A stretch of 64,000 bases of DNA from Nitrospirae bacterium MYbin3 (GTDB taxonomy: Bacteria; Nitrospirota; Thermodesulfovibrionia; Thermodesulfovibrionales; Dissulfurispiraceae), in the NCBI GenBank assembly GCA_002753335.1, contig PEAD01000014.1:1-64000 (forward strand). The letters are read 5' to 3'. The translations under genes were made by a program, and so were the position numbers. Under the pieces are notes generated by a model, which searched no databases, was not told the DNA's origin, and saw only the letters and a list, made by a program, of their open reading frames with translations. Position 1 is the first letter of the stretch, and every line of letters starts with the position of its first letter. This document shows positions 17,560-26,004 of the stretch, in pieces.

Positions 17560-19689
17560 ATGGGTTTTTTATCGGATATCAAGCGGGATTTTCGCGCTGT
17601 TTTCGAGCGTGATCCGGCCGCAACAAATGCCTTGGAAGTGGCGCTCACCTATCCCGGATTTCATGCTGCGGCAGCTTATCGTATAGCTCATGCGCTATGG
17701 AATTCTGGCGTGCCTATTTTGCCAAGAATCATCTCGAATATTTCGAGGACTCTCACCGGCATAGACATTCACCCAGCGGCAAAGATTGGAGCAGGTTTTT
17801 TTATTGATCACGGAATGGGAGTTGTTATCGGCGAAACATCCGAAGTGGGAGAAGAATGTCTTTTGTATCAGGGCGTAACTCTTGGAGGGACGGGCAAAGA
17901 CAAGGGTAAGAGGCATCCTACGCTCGGCAATCATGTTGTGGTAGGGGCCGGAGCAAAGATACTCGGGCCTATAACTATCGGAGATTATGTGAAGGTCGGC
18001 GCAAATTCTGTTGTTCTTAAGCCGGTGCCGGATAATGCTATTGTGGTTGGCGTTCCGGGCAAAATCATAAAAAGAAAGGTAGTAAGGATAGGGGAGGAAG
18101 GGCTGTTCGAAACGCTCGACCATGTAAGGCTTCCCGATCCTGTTGACGATAGACTGCAGGAGATGACCGAATATATCGAAAAGCTTGAAGCAAGGATAGA
18201 GAAGCTTGAAGGAAGAGGAGGCAGGATGAAGGTTTTCAACACCATGAGCGGCAGGAAAGAGGATTTTGTCCCGCTCACTAAAAATAAAGTCGGCATCTAT
18301 GCCTGCGGTGTCACGGTTTATGACTACTGCCATATAGGCCATGCCCGCAGCGCTATAGTGTTTGATGTTATGGTGAAGTATCTGCGCCATAAAAATTTTG
18401 ATGTGAAATATGTGCGGAACTTTACGGACATTGATGACAAGATAATCAGGCGGGCGAACGAAGAGGGCAGCGCATGGGATGCGGTGGCCTCAAAATATAT
18501 AGACGAATATTACCGTGATATGGATATGCTTGGAATAGCGAGGGCGGATATAGAGCCGAAGGCTACCGAACATATTCAGGAGATGATTGATGTAATAAAG
18601 GCGCTGGTCGATAAAGGCGTTGCATACGCTGTTGCCGAAGGCGAAAACAGCAGTGTTTATTTTGCGGTAGAGAAATTTGGCGAGTATGGCAAACTCTCGA
18701 AGAAAGAGCAGAAAGACCTGCAGGCAGGCGCGCGTGTGGATGTTGACGAGAGGAAGAAAACCCCGATGGATTTTGCTCTCTGGAAGGCTTCAAAAGAGGG
18801 GGAACCGTGGTGGGAAAGCCCGTGGGGCAAGGGCAGACCGGGATGGCATATAGAATGCACCGCTATGGCTATAAAGCATCTTGGGGAATCGATAGACATT
18901 CATGGCGGCGGCGCGGATTTGATTTTCCCTCATCACGAAAACGAGATTGCCCAGTCGGAAGCGTTCACAGGCAAGCCTTTCGCCAAATACTGGATGCACA
19001 ACGGCTTTATAACTATAGACAAAGAGAAGATGTCGAAATCGCTCGGCAACTTTTTTACGATACGGGACATATTGGAGAAGTATGACGCTGAAGTCGTCAG
19101 GCTGTTCGTTTTATCGAGCCATTACAGGAACCCGATAGAATTTTCTCACGAGCAGTTGAGGGATGCGGAATCATCGCTAGACCGTGTTTACAGCACAATA
19201 GCTAGGATTGAGGAGTTTCTTGTTTCTGACAGCGCATCAAAGAAAACGGTTTCAACCGCCGAGTTCGAAGAGTTTTTAGGAGAGTTCGAAGGGCTCTTTG
19301 CAGAAGCGATGGACGATGATTTTAACACCGCTTTATCAATAGGCCATATATTCGAGTTTGTCAGGGAGATTAATAAATTCTTGGATGCCAAGCCTCACGG
19401 AGACGCTGCAAAGGCTCTTATTGCAAGGGCAAAGGTTATGTTTGCAACAGCAACCGGAGTACTGAATCTTTTCAGGAGAACTCCTCTTCAGTGGAATGTG
19501 GACCTTTTGAGAAGCAAAAAAATAGAGCTTTCTGAACAGCAGATAATTCAGAAGATCGGTGAAAGGCAGGATGCGAGGCAGAAGAAAGACTGGGCAATGG
19601 CCGATGCTGTCAGAAAAGAACTTGAGGACAAGGGAATCCTTCTCGAAGACAAAAAAGAGGGAACCGACTGGAAGGTCAAGATTGCCTGA
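17560..19689 (+). CDS. cysE-cysS: Fused serine O-acetyltransferase / cysteinyl-tRNA synthetase (CysE-CysS)
   Basis: One uninterrupted 709-residue frame. Residues 1-222 are a serine O-acetyltransferase: a short helical N-part, left-handed beta-helix hexapeptides ([23 protein letters not shown] in part), and the acceptor-site segment [10 protein letters not shown], ending in a coiled helix ([14 protein letters not shown]). Residues 223-709 are a complete cysteinyl-tRNA synthetase: [17 protein letters not shown] with the HIGH motif, zinc-binding Cys and His ([20 protein letters not shown]) and KMSKS in [11 protein letters not shown]. The junction Met at 18226 is preceded in frame by GGAGGC, a good ribosome-binding site, so the CysS half could also be made alone. 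The pair would make O-acetylserine, the cysteine precursor, and charge tRNA-Cys. The genes are neighbours in other bacteria; here they are joined. Confidence 0.9.
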   Translation: MGFLSDIKRDFRAVFERDPAATNALEVALTYPGFHAAAAYRIAHALWNSGVPILPRIISNISRTLTGIDIHPAAKIGAGFFIDHGMGVVIGETSEVGEECLLYQGVTLGGTGKDKGKRHPTLGNHVVVGAGAKILGPITIGDYVKVGANSVVLKPVPDNAIVVGVPGKIIKRKVVRIGEEGLFETLDHVRLPDPVDDRLQEMTEYIEKLEARIEKLEGRGGRMKVFNTMSGRKEDFVPLTKNKVGIYACGVTVYDYCHIGHARSAIVFDVMVKYLRHKNFDVKYVRNFTDIDDKIIRRANEEGSAWDAVASKYIDEYYRDMDMLGIARADIEPKATEHIQEMIDVIKALVDKGVAYAVAEGENSSVYFAVEKFGEYGKLSKKEQKDLQAGARVDVDERKKTPMDFALWKASKEGEPWWESPWGKGRPGWHIECTAMAIKHLGESIDIHGGGADLIFPHHENEIAQSEAFTGKPFAKYWMHNGFITIDKEKMSKSLGNFFTIRDILEKYDAEVVRLFVLSSHYRNPIEFSHEQLRDAESSLDRVYSTIARIEEFLVSDSASKKTVSTAEFEEFLGEFEGLFAEAMDDDFNTALSIGHIFEFVREINKFLDAKPHGDAAKALIARAKVMFATATGVLNLFRRTPLQWNVDLLRSKKIELSEQQIIQKIGERQDARQKKDWAMADAVRKELEDKGILLEDKKEGTDWKVKIA
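18217..18228 (+). promoter_or_regulatory. In-frame ribosome-binding site and start codon at the CysE/CysS junction
   Basis: GGAGGC followed by 3 nt and ATG (18226-18228) lies inside the continuous frame, exactly where a free CysS would begin (MKVFNTMSG). It may allow internal initiation of a separate 487-residue CysS, or be a relic of formerly separate genes. Confidence 0.5.
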
Positions 19690-21781
19690 GTCTCTATTTA
19701 ATCCGAAAGCTATAGCGGTAATCGGAGCGTCCAAAGACCCTAAAAAGGTCGGTTATGCGGTGCTCAACAATCTAATTAAGTTTGGATATAAAGGTGAGCT
19801 TTTCCCTATCAATCCTGCGGCACAAGAAATTTTGGGCATTAAGGCTTATCCCAAGGCATCAGAAACAAACTCACCTATAGACCTTGCAATAATAGCGGTG
19901 CCTGCAAAATTTGTTGCTGAAGCGCTGCTCGATTGCGCAAAGGCTGGAGTTACTTCTGCGGTCATACTCAGCGCTGGCTTTAAGGAAACAGGCCATGAAG
20001 GCATAAAGATGGAAGAGGAGCTGAAAAGGATAGGCAGGGAAAACGGGATAAGGATATTAGGTCCGAACTGCTTAGGCGTAATAAGCACCTCAAACAGCAT
20101 GAACGCTTCATTTGCGGGCGACATGTTGCCTCCCGGAAGAATCGCTTTTTTCTCTCAATCCGGAGCGCTCGGAATAGCGATACTGGATTGGGCGCTCGGA
20201 AACAGGATGGGCTTCTCAAAATTCATCAGCCTTGGCAACAAGTGCGATCTGAACGAAATAGATTTCATCGAATACTTTATGAACGACCCTGACACGGATG
20301 TCATACTCGGATACATAGAAGATGTAGTTGACGGCAAGCGTTTCATGGAGGTGGCACGGCGTGCCACAAAGGTTAAGCCCGTAATACTTATTAAATCCGG
20401 AGGGACCGAAGCCGGAGCTCGCGCAGCGTCTTCGCATACAGGCGCGCTTGCAGGTTCAGAAACAGCATTTAACGCGGTATTCAAGCAGACCGGTATTCTA
20501 AGGGCGCAGGGCATTCAGGATCTTTTCGACAATGCGTTGGCTTTTGCTTCAGGAAAAATTCCTGAAGGCAACAGGCTGCTGATAATCACGAATGCGGGCG
20601 GCCCCGGAATACTCGCGGCAGATATGTCAGAAAGGCAGGGGCTGCAGCTGCCGCAGATGACAAAAGACAATATCAAAGCGATGGCGCAGGAACTGCCGGC
20701 GAGCGCGTCGTTATACAATCCTGTGGATATTATTGGGGACGCGACTTCTGAACGTTATTCGGTTGTTCTTGAAAAGGCGATTATAGACCCCGGTGTTGAC
20801 GGCATTCTCGTAATTCTTACGCCTCAGGCTATGACCGATGTCGAAAATGTTGCGGAGATAGTAATTAGCGCGTCCAGAAAAACTGACAAGCCGATTATAT
20901 CCTCATTCATAGGCGAGATGCGCGTAAGGAGTTCTATAGAAAAACTCAAAACCGAATCACTGCCCTGTTTTTCATACCCTGAGGTTGCTGTGTCTGCTTT
21001 CAGGCGTCTTTATGATTTCGGAATTATGAGGCGTTCAAAAAGCGATGATGAATACGAAACGCCCATTTCAAGGAATAGAGAAGCTGCCGGCCGTTTGATT
21101 GATGAAGCCCTAAGCGCAGGCAGGTTTGAGCTGGGCGAGGACTCTGCAATGGATATATTATCTTTGTATGGTTTTTCTTTCCCTGAGCGGGCGCTTGCGA
21201 GAAGTTCAAGAGAGGCTTCGGCAATAGCCGAAAGAATAGGCTATCCGGTGGTTATGAAGATATCGTCGCCCGAAATTCTGCACAAGACCGATGTAGGCGG
21301 GGTTAAAGTCGGAGTCAGTAGCGAAGCAGCTGCGGAGGACGCTTTTACCGAAATCACAACAAATGCGCACAGGCTTATGCCGGGTGCGTTTGTAAAAGGC
21401 GTAATGCTTTATGAAATGATAAAGGGCGGCAAAGAGGTCATTCTTGGTGTAACTTATGACAGGACTTTCGGCCATATGATCATGTTCGGGTTAGGCGGAA
21501 TATATGTTGAGGTGCTCAAAGACGTATCTTTCAGGGTCGCTCCTGTTTCGCGCAGCGATGCGGCGGCCATGATAAACGAGATAAAGACTATAGCTCTTTT
21601 AAAAGGAGCTCGCGGCGAAAAGCCTGCTGACATAAACGCTGTAGTTAACGGCATCCTCGGCATTTCGGCAATAGTAAACGATTTTCCGCAGATAAGGGAG
21701 ATAGACATCAACCCGCTGCTGGTAATGCACAGCGGGGCTATTGCGCTGGATGCCCGTATTATTTTCGAGCATAAAAAGTGA
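19682..21781 (+). CDS. ADP-forming acyl-CoA (acetyl-CoA) synthetase, fused alpha-beta
   Basis: A 699-residue protein. The start is a TTG at 19682 (then [19 protein letters not shown]), with GGAAGG 6 nt upstream, overlapping the end of cysE-cysS by 8 bp. The N-terminal half is a CoA-binding Rossmann domain plus two succinyl-CoA ligase-like domains, with [15 protein letters not shown] and the phosphohistidine motif [10 protein letters not shown]. The C-terminal part (from about residue 470) is an ATP-grasp domain ([25 protein letters not shown]). The enzyme turns acyl-CoA plus ADP and phosphate into acid, CoA and ATP, typical of fermentative or acetogenic energy conservation; acetyl-CoA is the usual but not certain substrate. 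Confidence 0.9.
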   Translation: MPESLFNPKAIAVIGASKDPKKVGYAVLNNLIKFGYKGELFPINPAAQEILGIKAYPKASETNSPIDLAIIAVPAKFVAEALLDCAKAGVTSAVILSAGFKETGHEGIKMEEELKRIGRENGIRILGPNCLGVISTSNSMNASFAGDMLPPGRIAFFSQSGALGIAILDWALGNRMGFSKFISLGNKCDLNEIDFIEYFMNDPDTDVILGYIEDVVDGKRFMEVARRATKVKPVILIKSGGTEAGARAASSHTGALAGSETAFNAVFKQTGILRAQGIQDLFDNALAFASGKIPEGNRLLIITNAGGPGILAADMSERQGLQLPQMTKDNIKAMAQELPASASLYNPVDIIGDATSERYSVVLEKAIIDPGVDGILVILTPQAMTDVENVAEIVISASRKTDKPIISSFIGEMRVRSSIEKLKTESLPCFSYPEVAVSAFRRLYDFGIMRRSKSDDEYETPISRNREAAGRLIDEALSAGRFELGEDSAMDILSLYGFSFPERALARSSREASAIAERIGYPVVMKISSPEILHKTDVGGVKVGVSSEAAAEDAFTEITTNAHRLMPGAFVKGVMLYEMIKGGKEVILGVTYDRTFGHMIMFGLGGIYVEVLKDVSFRVAPVSRSDAAAMINEIKTIALLKGARGEKPADINAVVNGILGISAIVNDFPQIREIDINPLLVMHSGAIALDARIIFEHKK

Positions 21782-21790
21782 AAAAAGGAT

Positions 21791-21885
21791 TCACCACAGC
21801 CAGAAGTAGGCGCTTTTAAGCGAGGACGCAGAGAGAAAAGAATTTTAGATTCTTTTAAGCTCTGTGAGTTCTGTGCTTAGTTTTT
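21791..21885. repeat. CACAGAG-type imperfect inverted repeat, copy 1
   Basis: The gap before the DRTGG gene carries CACCACAG at its left and CTCTGTG / TTCTGTG at its right, with an inner hairpin CGCTT-TT-AAGCG (about 21811-21822) and a purine-rich AGAGAGAAAAG tract. Its theme matches the element at 28956-29019, suggesting a dispersed intergenic repeat. This copy is more degenerate. Confidence 0.45.
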
Positions 21886-21920
21886 TTAAATACTAATAAG
21901 ATTTTCAAGGAGGAGATAAA

Positions 21921-22973
21921 ATGGTTCCGGTTTTTATATTGTCCAGCAGAAATTATACGGGCAAAACTTTTTTTGCATTGGGGTTGGCTTTAAAACTTAT
22001 ATCTATGGGCTATAAGGTCGGCTATATGAAGCCTCTTGGCAAGATGCCGTTTAAGGTGGGCAGAGACCTGTTTGATGAAGACTCAATATTTGTAAAAGAA
22101 CAGCTTGCTTTACCGGAGGAACTCCAGAGGATTTCTCCGTTTGTGCTGAGTTTTGAAACCCAAAGCATGATTTACAACGGCAGCCTTAAAGGAGTTAAGG
22201 AAAAGATAATGAGCGCTTTTGAATCTTTCAAGGACAAGGATTTCTTGCTAATCGGCGGAGCCGGAGATCTTTTTGATGGGGCCACACTCGATATAGACGC
22301 CATAGGGCTTATACGTCAGATGCAGGCTAGGGCTTTGTTTGTGGAAGAGTGGCGCGGAGATGCTTCTGCTGATGCATTGTTCGGAGCCCGACAGCTTCTC
22401 GGCAGCAGCTTTGCGGGAGGCATACTCAATAAGGTCCCGGTCAACGCATATGGTCATGTGATCGAGTCGGTAAAACCTTTTCTTGAATCCAAAGGAGTCA
22501 ATGTCTTGGGTGTTTTTAAAAAGGACAGCATACTCGAATCGTTCACAGTAAGGCAGTTGAATGAACTGCTGAATGGAACGGTGCTCTGCTGCGAAGACAG
22601 GCTTGATGAAGCGGTCGAGCATTTTTCGGTAGGCGCCATGGATGTTGACAGTGCGCTGAGCTATTTCAGAAGGATCCAGAACAAGGCGGTAATTACCGGC
22701 GCGCATCGCGCTGACATACAGCTTGCGGCAATGGAAACCTCCACAAGATGCATAATACTTACCGGCGGTCTGCATACGAACGAAATTGTTTTAGGCAAGG
22801 CTCAGTCCAAAGGCATCCCTATAATCTCGGTGGCGGACGACACCTTTACCACCATAGATAAGATAGAGGGCGTAATGGGCAAGACAAAGATAAGGGAAAA
22901 AGAAAAAATAAAGCGGACAAAAGAGCTTATTGAAGAACAGTTTGATATTCAGAAATTTTTATCCTGCGTATAA
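21921..22973 (+). CDS. Phosphotransacetylase-type N-terminal (BioD-like) + DRTGG domain protein
   Basis: A 350-residue protein. The N-terminal part is a P-loop, BioD-like domain (FILSSRNYTGKTFFALGLALKL) of the kind found at the N-terminus of long phosphotransacetylases, but the catalytic Pta domain is absent. The C-terminal part is a DRTGG domain (ITGAHRADIQLAAME, CIILTGGLHTNE, GIPIISVADDTFTTIDKIEG). DRTGG domains are thought to sense small ligands. It lies downstream of an ADP-forming acyl-CoA synthetase, so a role in monitoring acetyl-CoA or acyl-phosphate metabolism is plausible but inferred. A strong Shine-Dalgarno (AAGGAGGAG) precedes the ATG. Confidence 0.75.
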   Translation: MVPVFILSSRNYTGKTFFALGLALKLISMGYKVGYMKPLGKMPFKVGRDLFDEDSIFVKEQLALPEELQRISPFVLSFETQSMIYNGSLKGVKEKIMSAFESFKDKDFLLIGGAGDLFDGATLDIDAIGLIRQMQARALFVEEWRGDASADALFGARQLLGSSFAGGILNKVPVNAYGHVIESVKPFLESKGVNVLGVFKKDSILESFTVRQLNELLNGTVLCCEDRLDEAVEHFSVGAMDVDSALSYFRRIQNKAVITGAHRADIQLAAMETSTRCIILTGGLHTNEIVLGKAQSKGIPIISVADDTFTTIDKIEGVMGKTKIREKEKIKRTKELIEEQFDIQKFLSCV

Positions 22974-23046
22974 GATGTGGGTTGATTTTCAAAATACGCA
23001 CATCATTCTTTGAAAATTTCACGGTTTAGAAACGTAATGCCAAAAC

Positions 23047-23076
23047 TTGACAATCCCATCTTTTGTGTGCTCTAAT
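23047..23076 (+). promoter_or_regulatory. Promoter of fur
   Basis: TTGACA (23047-23052) and TCTAAT (23071-23076) have an 18-nt spacer. A Fur box overlaps the -10 box, consistent with autorepression. Confidence 0.65.
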
Positions 23077-23093
23077 GATAATAAATATCATTA
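23073..23093. promoter_or_regulatory. Fur box in front of fur
   Basis: Perfect 8-bp inverted arms TAATGATA and TATCATTA are separated by ATAAA, close to the known Fur operator. It overlaps the fur -10 box and lies just upstream of the predicted transcription start. Confidence 0.75.
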
Positions 23094-23106
23094 CCAAAAC
23101 TGCAAT

Positions 23107-23538
23107 ATGACTATGAATACACCAAGAGAAATATTTGCAAATTATATAAGCAAACAGGGACTGCGTAATACACAGCAGAGAGACGACATTCTTGCTGCAT
23201 TTTTTTCTTCTGAAAAACATATCACTGTTGAGGAGCTTTTTAGCGTGGTAAAAACAAAAAATCCTGCTATTGGCTATGCAACTGTCCACAGGAACCTGAA
23301 TCTGCTTTGTGAGTGCGGCTTGGCTGATGAGATAAAAATAGGAAAACAAAAAGCCAGATATGAGCCTAAATTTGGGCAAAAGCATCATGATCACTTAATC
23401 TGTCTTAGATGCGGCAAATTTACAGAAGTCATTAATAGCAAAATAGAGAAGCTTCAGGACAAGCTTGCAGAAGAGAACGGCTTCATGCCCGTCAGACACA
23501 AGCTGGAGATATACGGAATCTGCAGGGAGTGCAGATAG
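23107..23538 (+). CDS. fur: Fur family ferric/metal uptake regulator
   Basis: A 143-residue Fur-family repressor. The winged helix region (ISKQGLRNTQQRDDILAAFF, GYATVHRNLNLLCECGLADEI) is followed by the metal-sensing hinge (KFGQKHHDHLICLRCGKFTEV) and a dimerisation domain ending in CRECR. The pairs CLRC and CREC form the structural zinc site. I chose the ATG at 23107; 23113 is also possible. It has a promoter with a Fur box over it. The last codons form the stem of an intrinsic terminator. It heads an iron-uptake region with feoB, so iron is the likely signal, though PerR- or Zur-like sensing cannot be excluded by sequence alone. Confidence 0.9.
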   Translation: MTMNTPREIFANYISKQGLRNTQQRDDILAAFFSSEKHITVEELFSVVKTKNPAIGYATVHRNLNLLCECGLADEIKIGKQKARYEPKFGQKHHDHLICLRCGKFTEVINSKIEKLQDKLAEENGFMPVRHKLEIYGICRECR

Positions 23539-23546
23539 TTTTTTTT
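23518..23546 (+). terminator. Intrinsic terminator overlapping the fur stop codon
   Basis: A 7-bp stem (ATCTGCA / TGCAGAT) with loop GGGAG is followed by AG and eight T. The stem encodes the last Fur residues (ICREC) and the stop codon lies at its base. The same hairpin occurs at 23750-23778. Confidence 0.7.
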
Positions 23547-23552
23547 GCGTCT

Positions 23553-23576
23553 AAGATGATATTAATTTTCATTTTC
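23553..23576. promoter_or_regulatory. Degenerate Fur-box-like site before the mini-Fur gene
   Basis: An AT-rich stretch with GATGAT and TTCAT half-site motifs matches the region around the perfect palindrome at 23785-23807 at about 21 of 25 positions, in the same place relative to the terminator. It looks like a decayed second copy of that operator. Confidence 0.4.
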
Positions 23577-23602
23577 AATAATAAAGGAGGAGGTAACTAC
23601 AG

Positions 23603-23770
23603 ATGAGTTTATTTAGAAAAAGTAATTTGGTTTGCTTGAAATGCAAAAAGTGCATCGAGGTCACCGATAGCAAGATCGCTAAACTGCAGTACAGGCTTGC
23701 CAAGGCTAATGATTTCATTCCCATTAGAGAGAGCTTGGAGATATACGGAATCTGCAGGGAGTGCAGATAG
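23603..23770 (+). CDS. Mini-Fur: zinc/dimerisation-domain-only paralogue of the adjacent Fur (55 aa)
   Basis: A 55-residue gene with ATG at 23603 and a strong Shine-Dalgarno (AAAGGAGGAGG). From residue 10 (VCLKCKKCIEVTDSKIAKLQ) to its end (LEIYGICRECR) it aligns with the C-terminal domain of the Fur encoded just upstream, about 29 of 46 residues identical by my count. It keeps both zinc-site pairs (CLKC, CREC) and adds an extra cysteine (CKKC). It lacks the whole DNA-binding domain and the regulatory HHDH histidines. The final codons, stop and terminator are identical to those of fur. It might form heterodimers with Fur or bind metal by itself; both are inference. I know of no named family for it. 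Confidence 0.75.
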   Translation: MSLFRKSNLVCLKCKKCIEVTDSKIAKLQYRLAKANDFIPIRESLEIYGICRECR

Positions 23771-23778
23771 TTTTTTTT
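23750..23778 (+). terminator. Intrinsic terminator overlapping the mini-Fur stop codon
   Basis: Same 7-bp stem (ATCTGCA / TGCAGAT), loop GGGAG and T8 tract as after fur. It should separate transcription of mini-Fur from that of feoB, whose own operator follows. Confidence 0.7.
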
Positions 23779-23784
23779 GTGCCA

Positions 23785-23807
23785 CAATTGATAATAATTA
23801 TCAATTG
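23785..23807. promoter_or_regulatory. Perfect palindromic Fur box before feoB
   Basis: A 23-bp perfect palindrome: 11-bp arms CAATTGATAAT and ATTATCAATTG around a single central A. It ends 26 bp before the feoB ATG. A possible promoter (TTGATA at 23788-23793, TAAATT at 23811-23816, 17-nt spacer) overlaps it. Iron-dependent repression of feoB is expected. Confidence 0.8.
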
Positions 23808-23833
23808 CAATAAATTAATGCCGAGGTGTTGCA

Positions 23834-25825
23834 ATGACATTGCTTGGGAAAAAACAAAAGTGCCATGCTGCGCAGTCTGTTTCATTTAATGGTAAAAGGA
23901 AGGTTGTGCTGGTAGGAAACCCGAATGTTGGCAAGAGTGTTCTGTTTAATGTTCTTACCGGAGCATATGTAACAGTATCAAACTATCCCGGCACATCGGT
24001 AGAGGTTACTCGCGGCGTAGCAATAATTGAAGAAGAGCAGTTTGAGGTTATTGATACTCCCGGAATGTATTCTCTTATGCCAATCACGGAAGAAGAGCGT
24101 GTAGGCAGGGAGATACTGTTAAACGAGTGCCCTGATATAGTCATTCATGTAATTGATGCGAGAAATCTTGAGCGTATGCTGGCAATGACTATTCAGTTGA
24201 TAGAAGCAGGCTTGCCTGTAATTTTGGTTGTAAATATCATGGATGAGGCAGAGCGTTTAGGACTAGGCATAAACATACCTCTCCTCGGCGAAAAACTTGG
24301 CATTCCGGTCATTGGTGCGGCAATGGCTAAAAAAAGGGGCGTTGAGGAAATAAGAAAGAGCATATCAGGTTTTAATCCGAAAGAAATCCGCCAATTCAAT
24401 TACAATAAAAAATTTGAGGATGATATAACAGAAATAGCATTAATGCTAAAAGGTGACTACAGGCTTTCACGTAAAGCAATAGCCTTGCTGCTTATGCAAA
24501 AGGATAATGAAATTGCCGAATTGATTGAGGAGCAGGAAGGAGCTGGGTATCAGGCAATAGATGAGCTTGTGAGAGAGAAGGTTTTTGAGCGGAGGGAGTC
24601 TCTGCATATGGACATATCAATGCAAAGACGAGAGATTGTGAAGGGCATCATCAAGGATGTTTTCTCAGCGCCGGAGCGTAGAAGGTTTACGCTAAGCGAC
24701 AAGCTGTCAAACTGGAGCGTCAGTCCCCTTACTGGCATACCTCTTCTTTTAATAGTTCTCTATTTTGGTCTCTATCAGTTTGTTGGTGTTTTTGGAGCCG
24801 GGACAGTTGTTGATCTGCTTGAGAAGAAGCTGATAGAGGGAATGTTCAATCCTTGGATTACCGAGACGGTTAACAATGTTGTTCCTTGGGAGATTATTCA
24901 GGAGCTGATTGTCGGAGAATACGGCATTATCACTATGGGTGTTCGATATGCGGTAGGCATTATACTTCCGATTGTAGCCACTTTCTTCCTTTTTTTCTCG
25001 ATGCTGGAAGACAGCGGATACTTTCCCAGATTGGCTCTTCTTGTTGATAGGGTATTCAAAAAAATAGGTCTTTCTGGGCGTGCCGTAATACCTATGGTGC
25101 TTGGGTTCGGCTGCGACACAATGGCTACTATGGTAACAAGGACTCTTGAAACTGTTAGAGAAAGGATTATTGCCACGCTTCTCCTTGCTCTTGCAATTCC
25201 ATGTTCTGCGCAGCTTGGGCTAATCCTATCGCTTTTGTCTAAATCCCAAGGGAGCTTTTTTGTTTGGGCAGGATGCGTACTGATGCTTTTTCTAACTGTT
25301 GGATTTTTTGCCGCACGAGTCATTCCGGGGGACAAAACAATGTTTTATATGGAGCTGCCGCCTATGCGGATGCCCCAACTGTCTAATGTCCTGACAAAAA
25401 CATATACAAGAATGCAGTGGTATTTTATGGAAATACTGCCTTTATTTATTTTTGCATCTGTACTTCTATGGCTTGGAAAGATAACCCACTTTTTCGAAAA
25501 GATGGTGGAATGGTTCAACCCTGTGATAAATGCCATAGGGCTTCCCAAAGAGACCACGGTGGCGTTCATTTTCGGCTTTTTCAGGCGTGATTACGGTGCG
25601 GCAGGGCTTTTCGACCTTCAGGAAAAGGGGCTGCTAGATGTTAGGCAAATAACAGTGGCTGCTGTGACTCTTACCCTTTTCGTGCCATGCATAGCGCAGT
25701 TCCTGATAATGAAAAAAGAGCGAGGCCTCAAAACCGCACTAATGATGGGTCTGTTCGTGAGCGTTATAGCCTTTGGAAGCGGTTATTTTCTAAATAAACT
25801 GCTGGTTACAACCGGAATATTATGA
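23834..25825 (+). CDS. feoB: Ferrous iron transport protein FeoB
   Basis: A 663-residue ferrous iron transporter of the cytoplasmic membrane. The N-terminal G domain has GNPNVGKSVLF (G1), the switch region NYPGTSVEV, DTPGMYSL (G3) and NIMD (G4). A helical GDI-like domain follows, then Gate-type membrane domains with the conserved GFGCDT segment and an F-x-x-R-RDYGAAG stretch. It is slightly short compared with E. coli FeoB. A perfect Fur box lies upstream. Its stop overlaps the next gene by 4 bp (ATGA). No separate feoA gene precedes it; the FeoA domain is instead fused to the regulator two genes downstream. Confidence 0.95.
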   Translation: MTLLGKKQKCHAAQSVSFNGKRKVVLVGNPNVGKSVLFNVLTGAYVTVSNYPGTSVEVTRGVAIIEEEQFEVIDTPGMYSLMPITEEERVGREILLNECPDIVIHVIDARNLERMLAMTIQLIEAGLPVILVVNIMDEAERLGLGINIPLLGEKLGIPVIGAAMAKKRGVEEIRKSISGFNPKEIRQFNYNKKFEDDITEIALMLKGDYRLSRKAIALLLMQKDNEIAELIEEQEGAGYQAIDELVREKVFERRESLHMDISMQRREIVKGIIKDVFSAPERRRFTLSDKLSNWSVSPLTGIPLLLIVLYFGLYQFVGVFGAGTVVDLLEKKLIEGMFNPWITETVNNVVPWEIIQELIVGEYGIITMGVRYAVGIILPIVATFFLFFSMLEDSGYFPRLALLVDRVFKKIGLSGRAVIPMVLGFGCDTMATMVTRTLETVRERIIATLLLALAIPCSAQLGLILSLLSKSQGSFFVWAGCVLMLFLTVGFFAARVIPGDKTMFYMELPPMRMPQLSNVLTKTYTRMQWYFMEILPLFIFASVLLWLGKITHFFEKMVEWFNPVINAIGLPKETTVAFIFGFFRRDYGAAGLFDLQEKGLLDVRQITVAAVTLTLFVPCIAQFLIMKKERGLKTALMMGLFVSVIAFGSGYFLNKLLVTTGIL

Positions 25826-26004
25826 TGCGCTGCGGTTTTTGCGGATATGATTTTGAAGAGAAAGAAGGAATTCAGGGATGCAAGAACTGCCCCATGTCCG
25901 GCGGATGCAAAATGATAAAGTGTCCGAAATGCAACTATGAAAATCCTTCCGAGCCTTTTTGGGTAAAGAAGGTTAAAGGTTTTTTTAAGGAGGCAAACAA
26001 ATGA
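25822..26004 (+). CDS. FeoB-linked seven-cysteine zinc-ribbon-like mini-protein (60 aa)
   Basis: A 60-residue protein starting inside the feoB stop codon. Seven cysteines are arranged as CGFC, CKNC, GGC and CPKC (residues 4-37), like two rubredoxin- or zinc-ribbon-type knuckles. A basic amphipathic tail follows (WVKKVKGFFKEANK). It could bind zinc or iron, or carry a metal from FeoB. Its last codons overlap the start of the DtxR/FeoA gene by 4 bp, so the three are coupled. It lacks the membrane segment of the FeoB-associated Cys-rich membrane family. Function unknown. Confidence 0.75.
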   Translation: MMRCGFCGYDFEEKEGIQGCKNCPMSGGCKMIKCPKCNYENPSEPFWVKKVKGFFKEANK

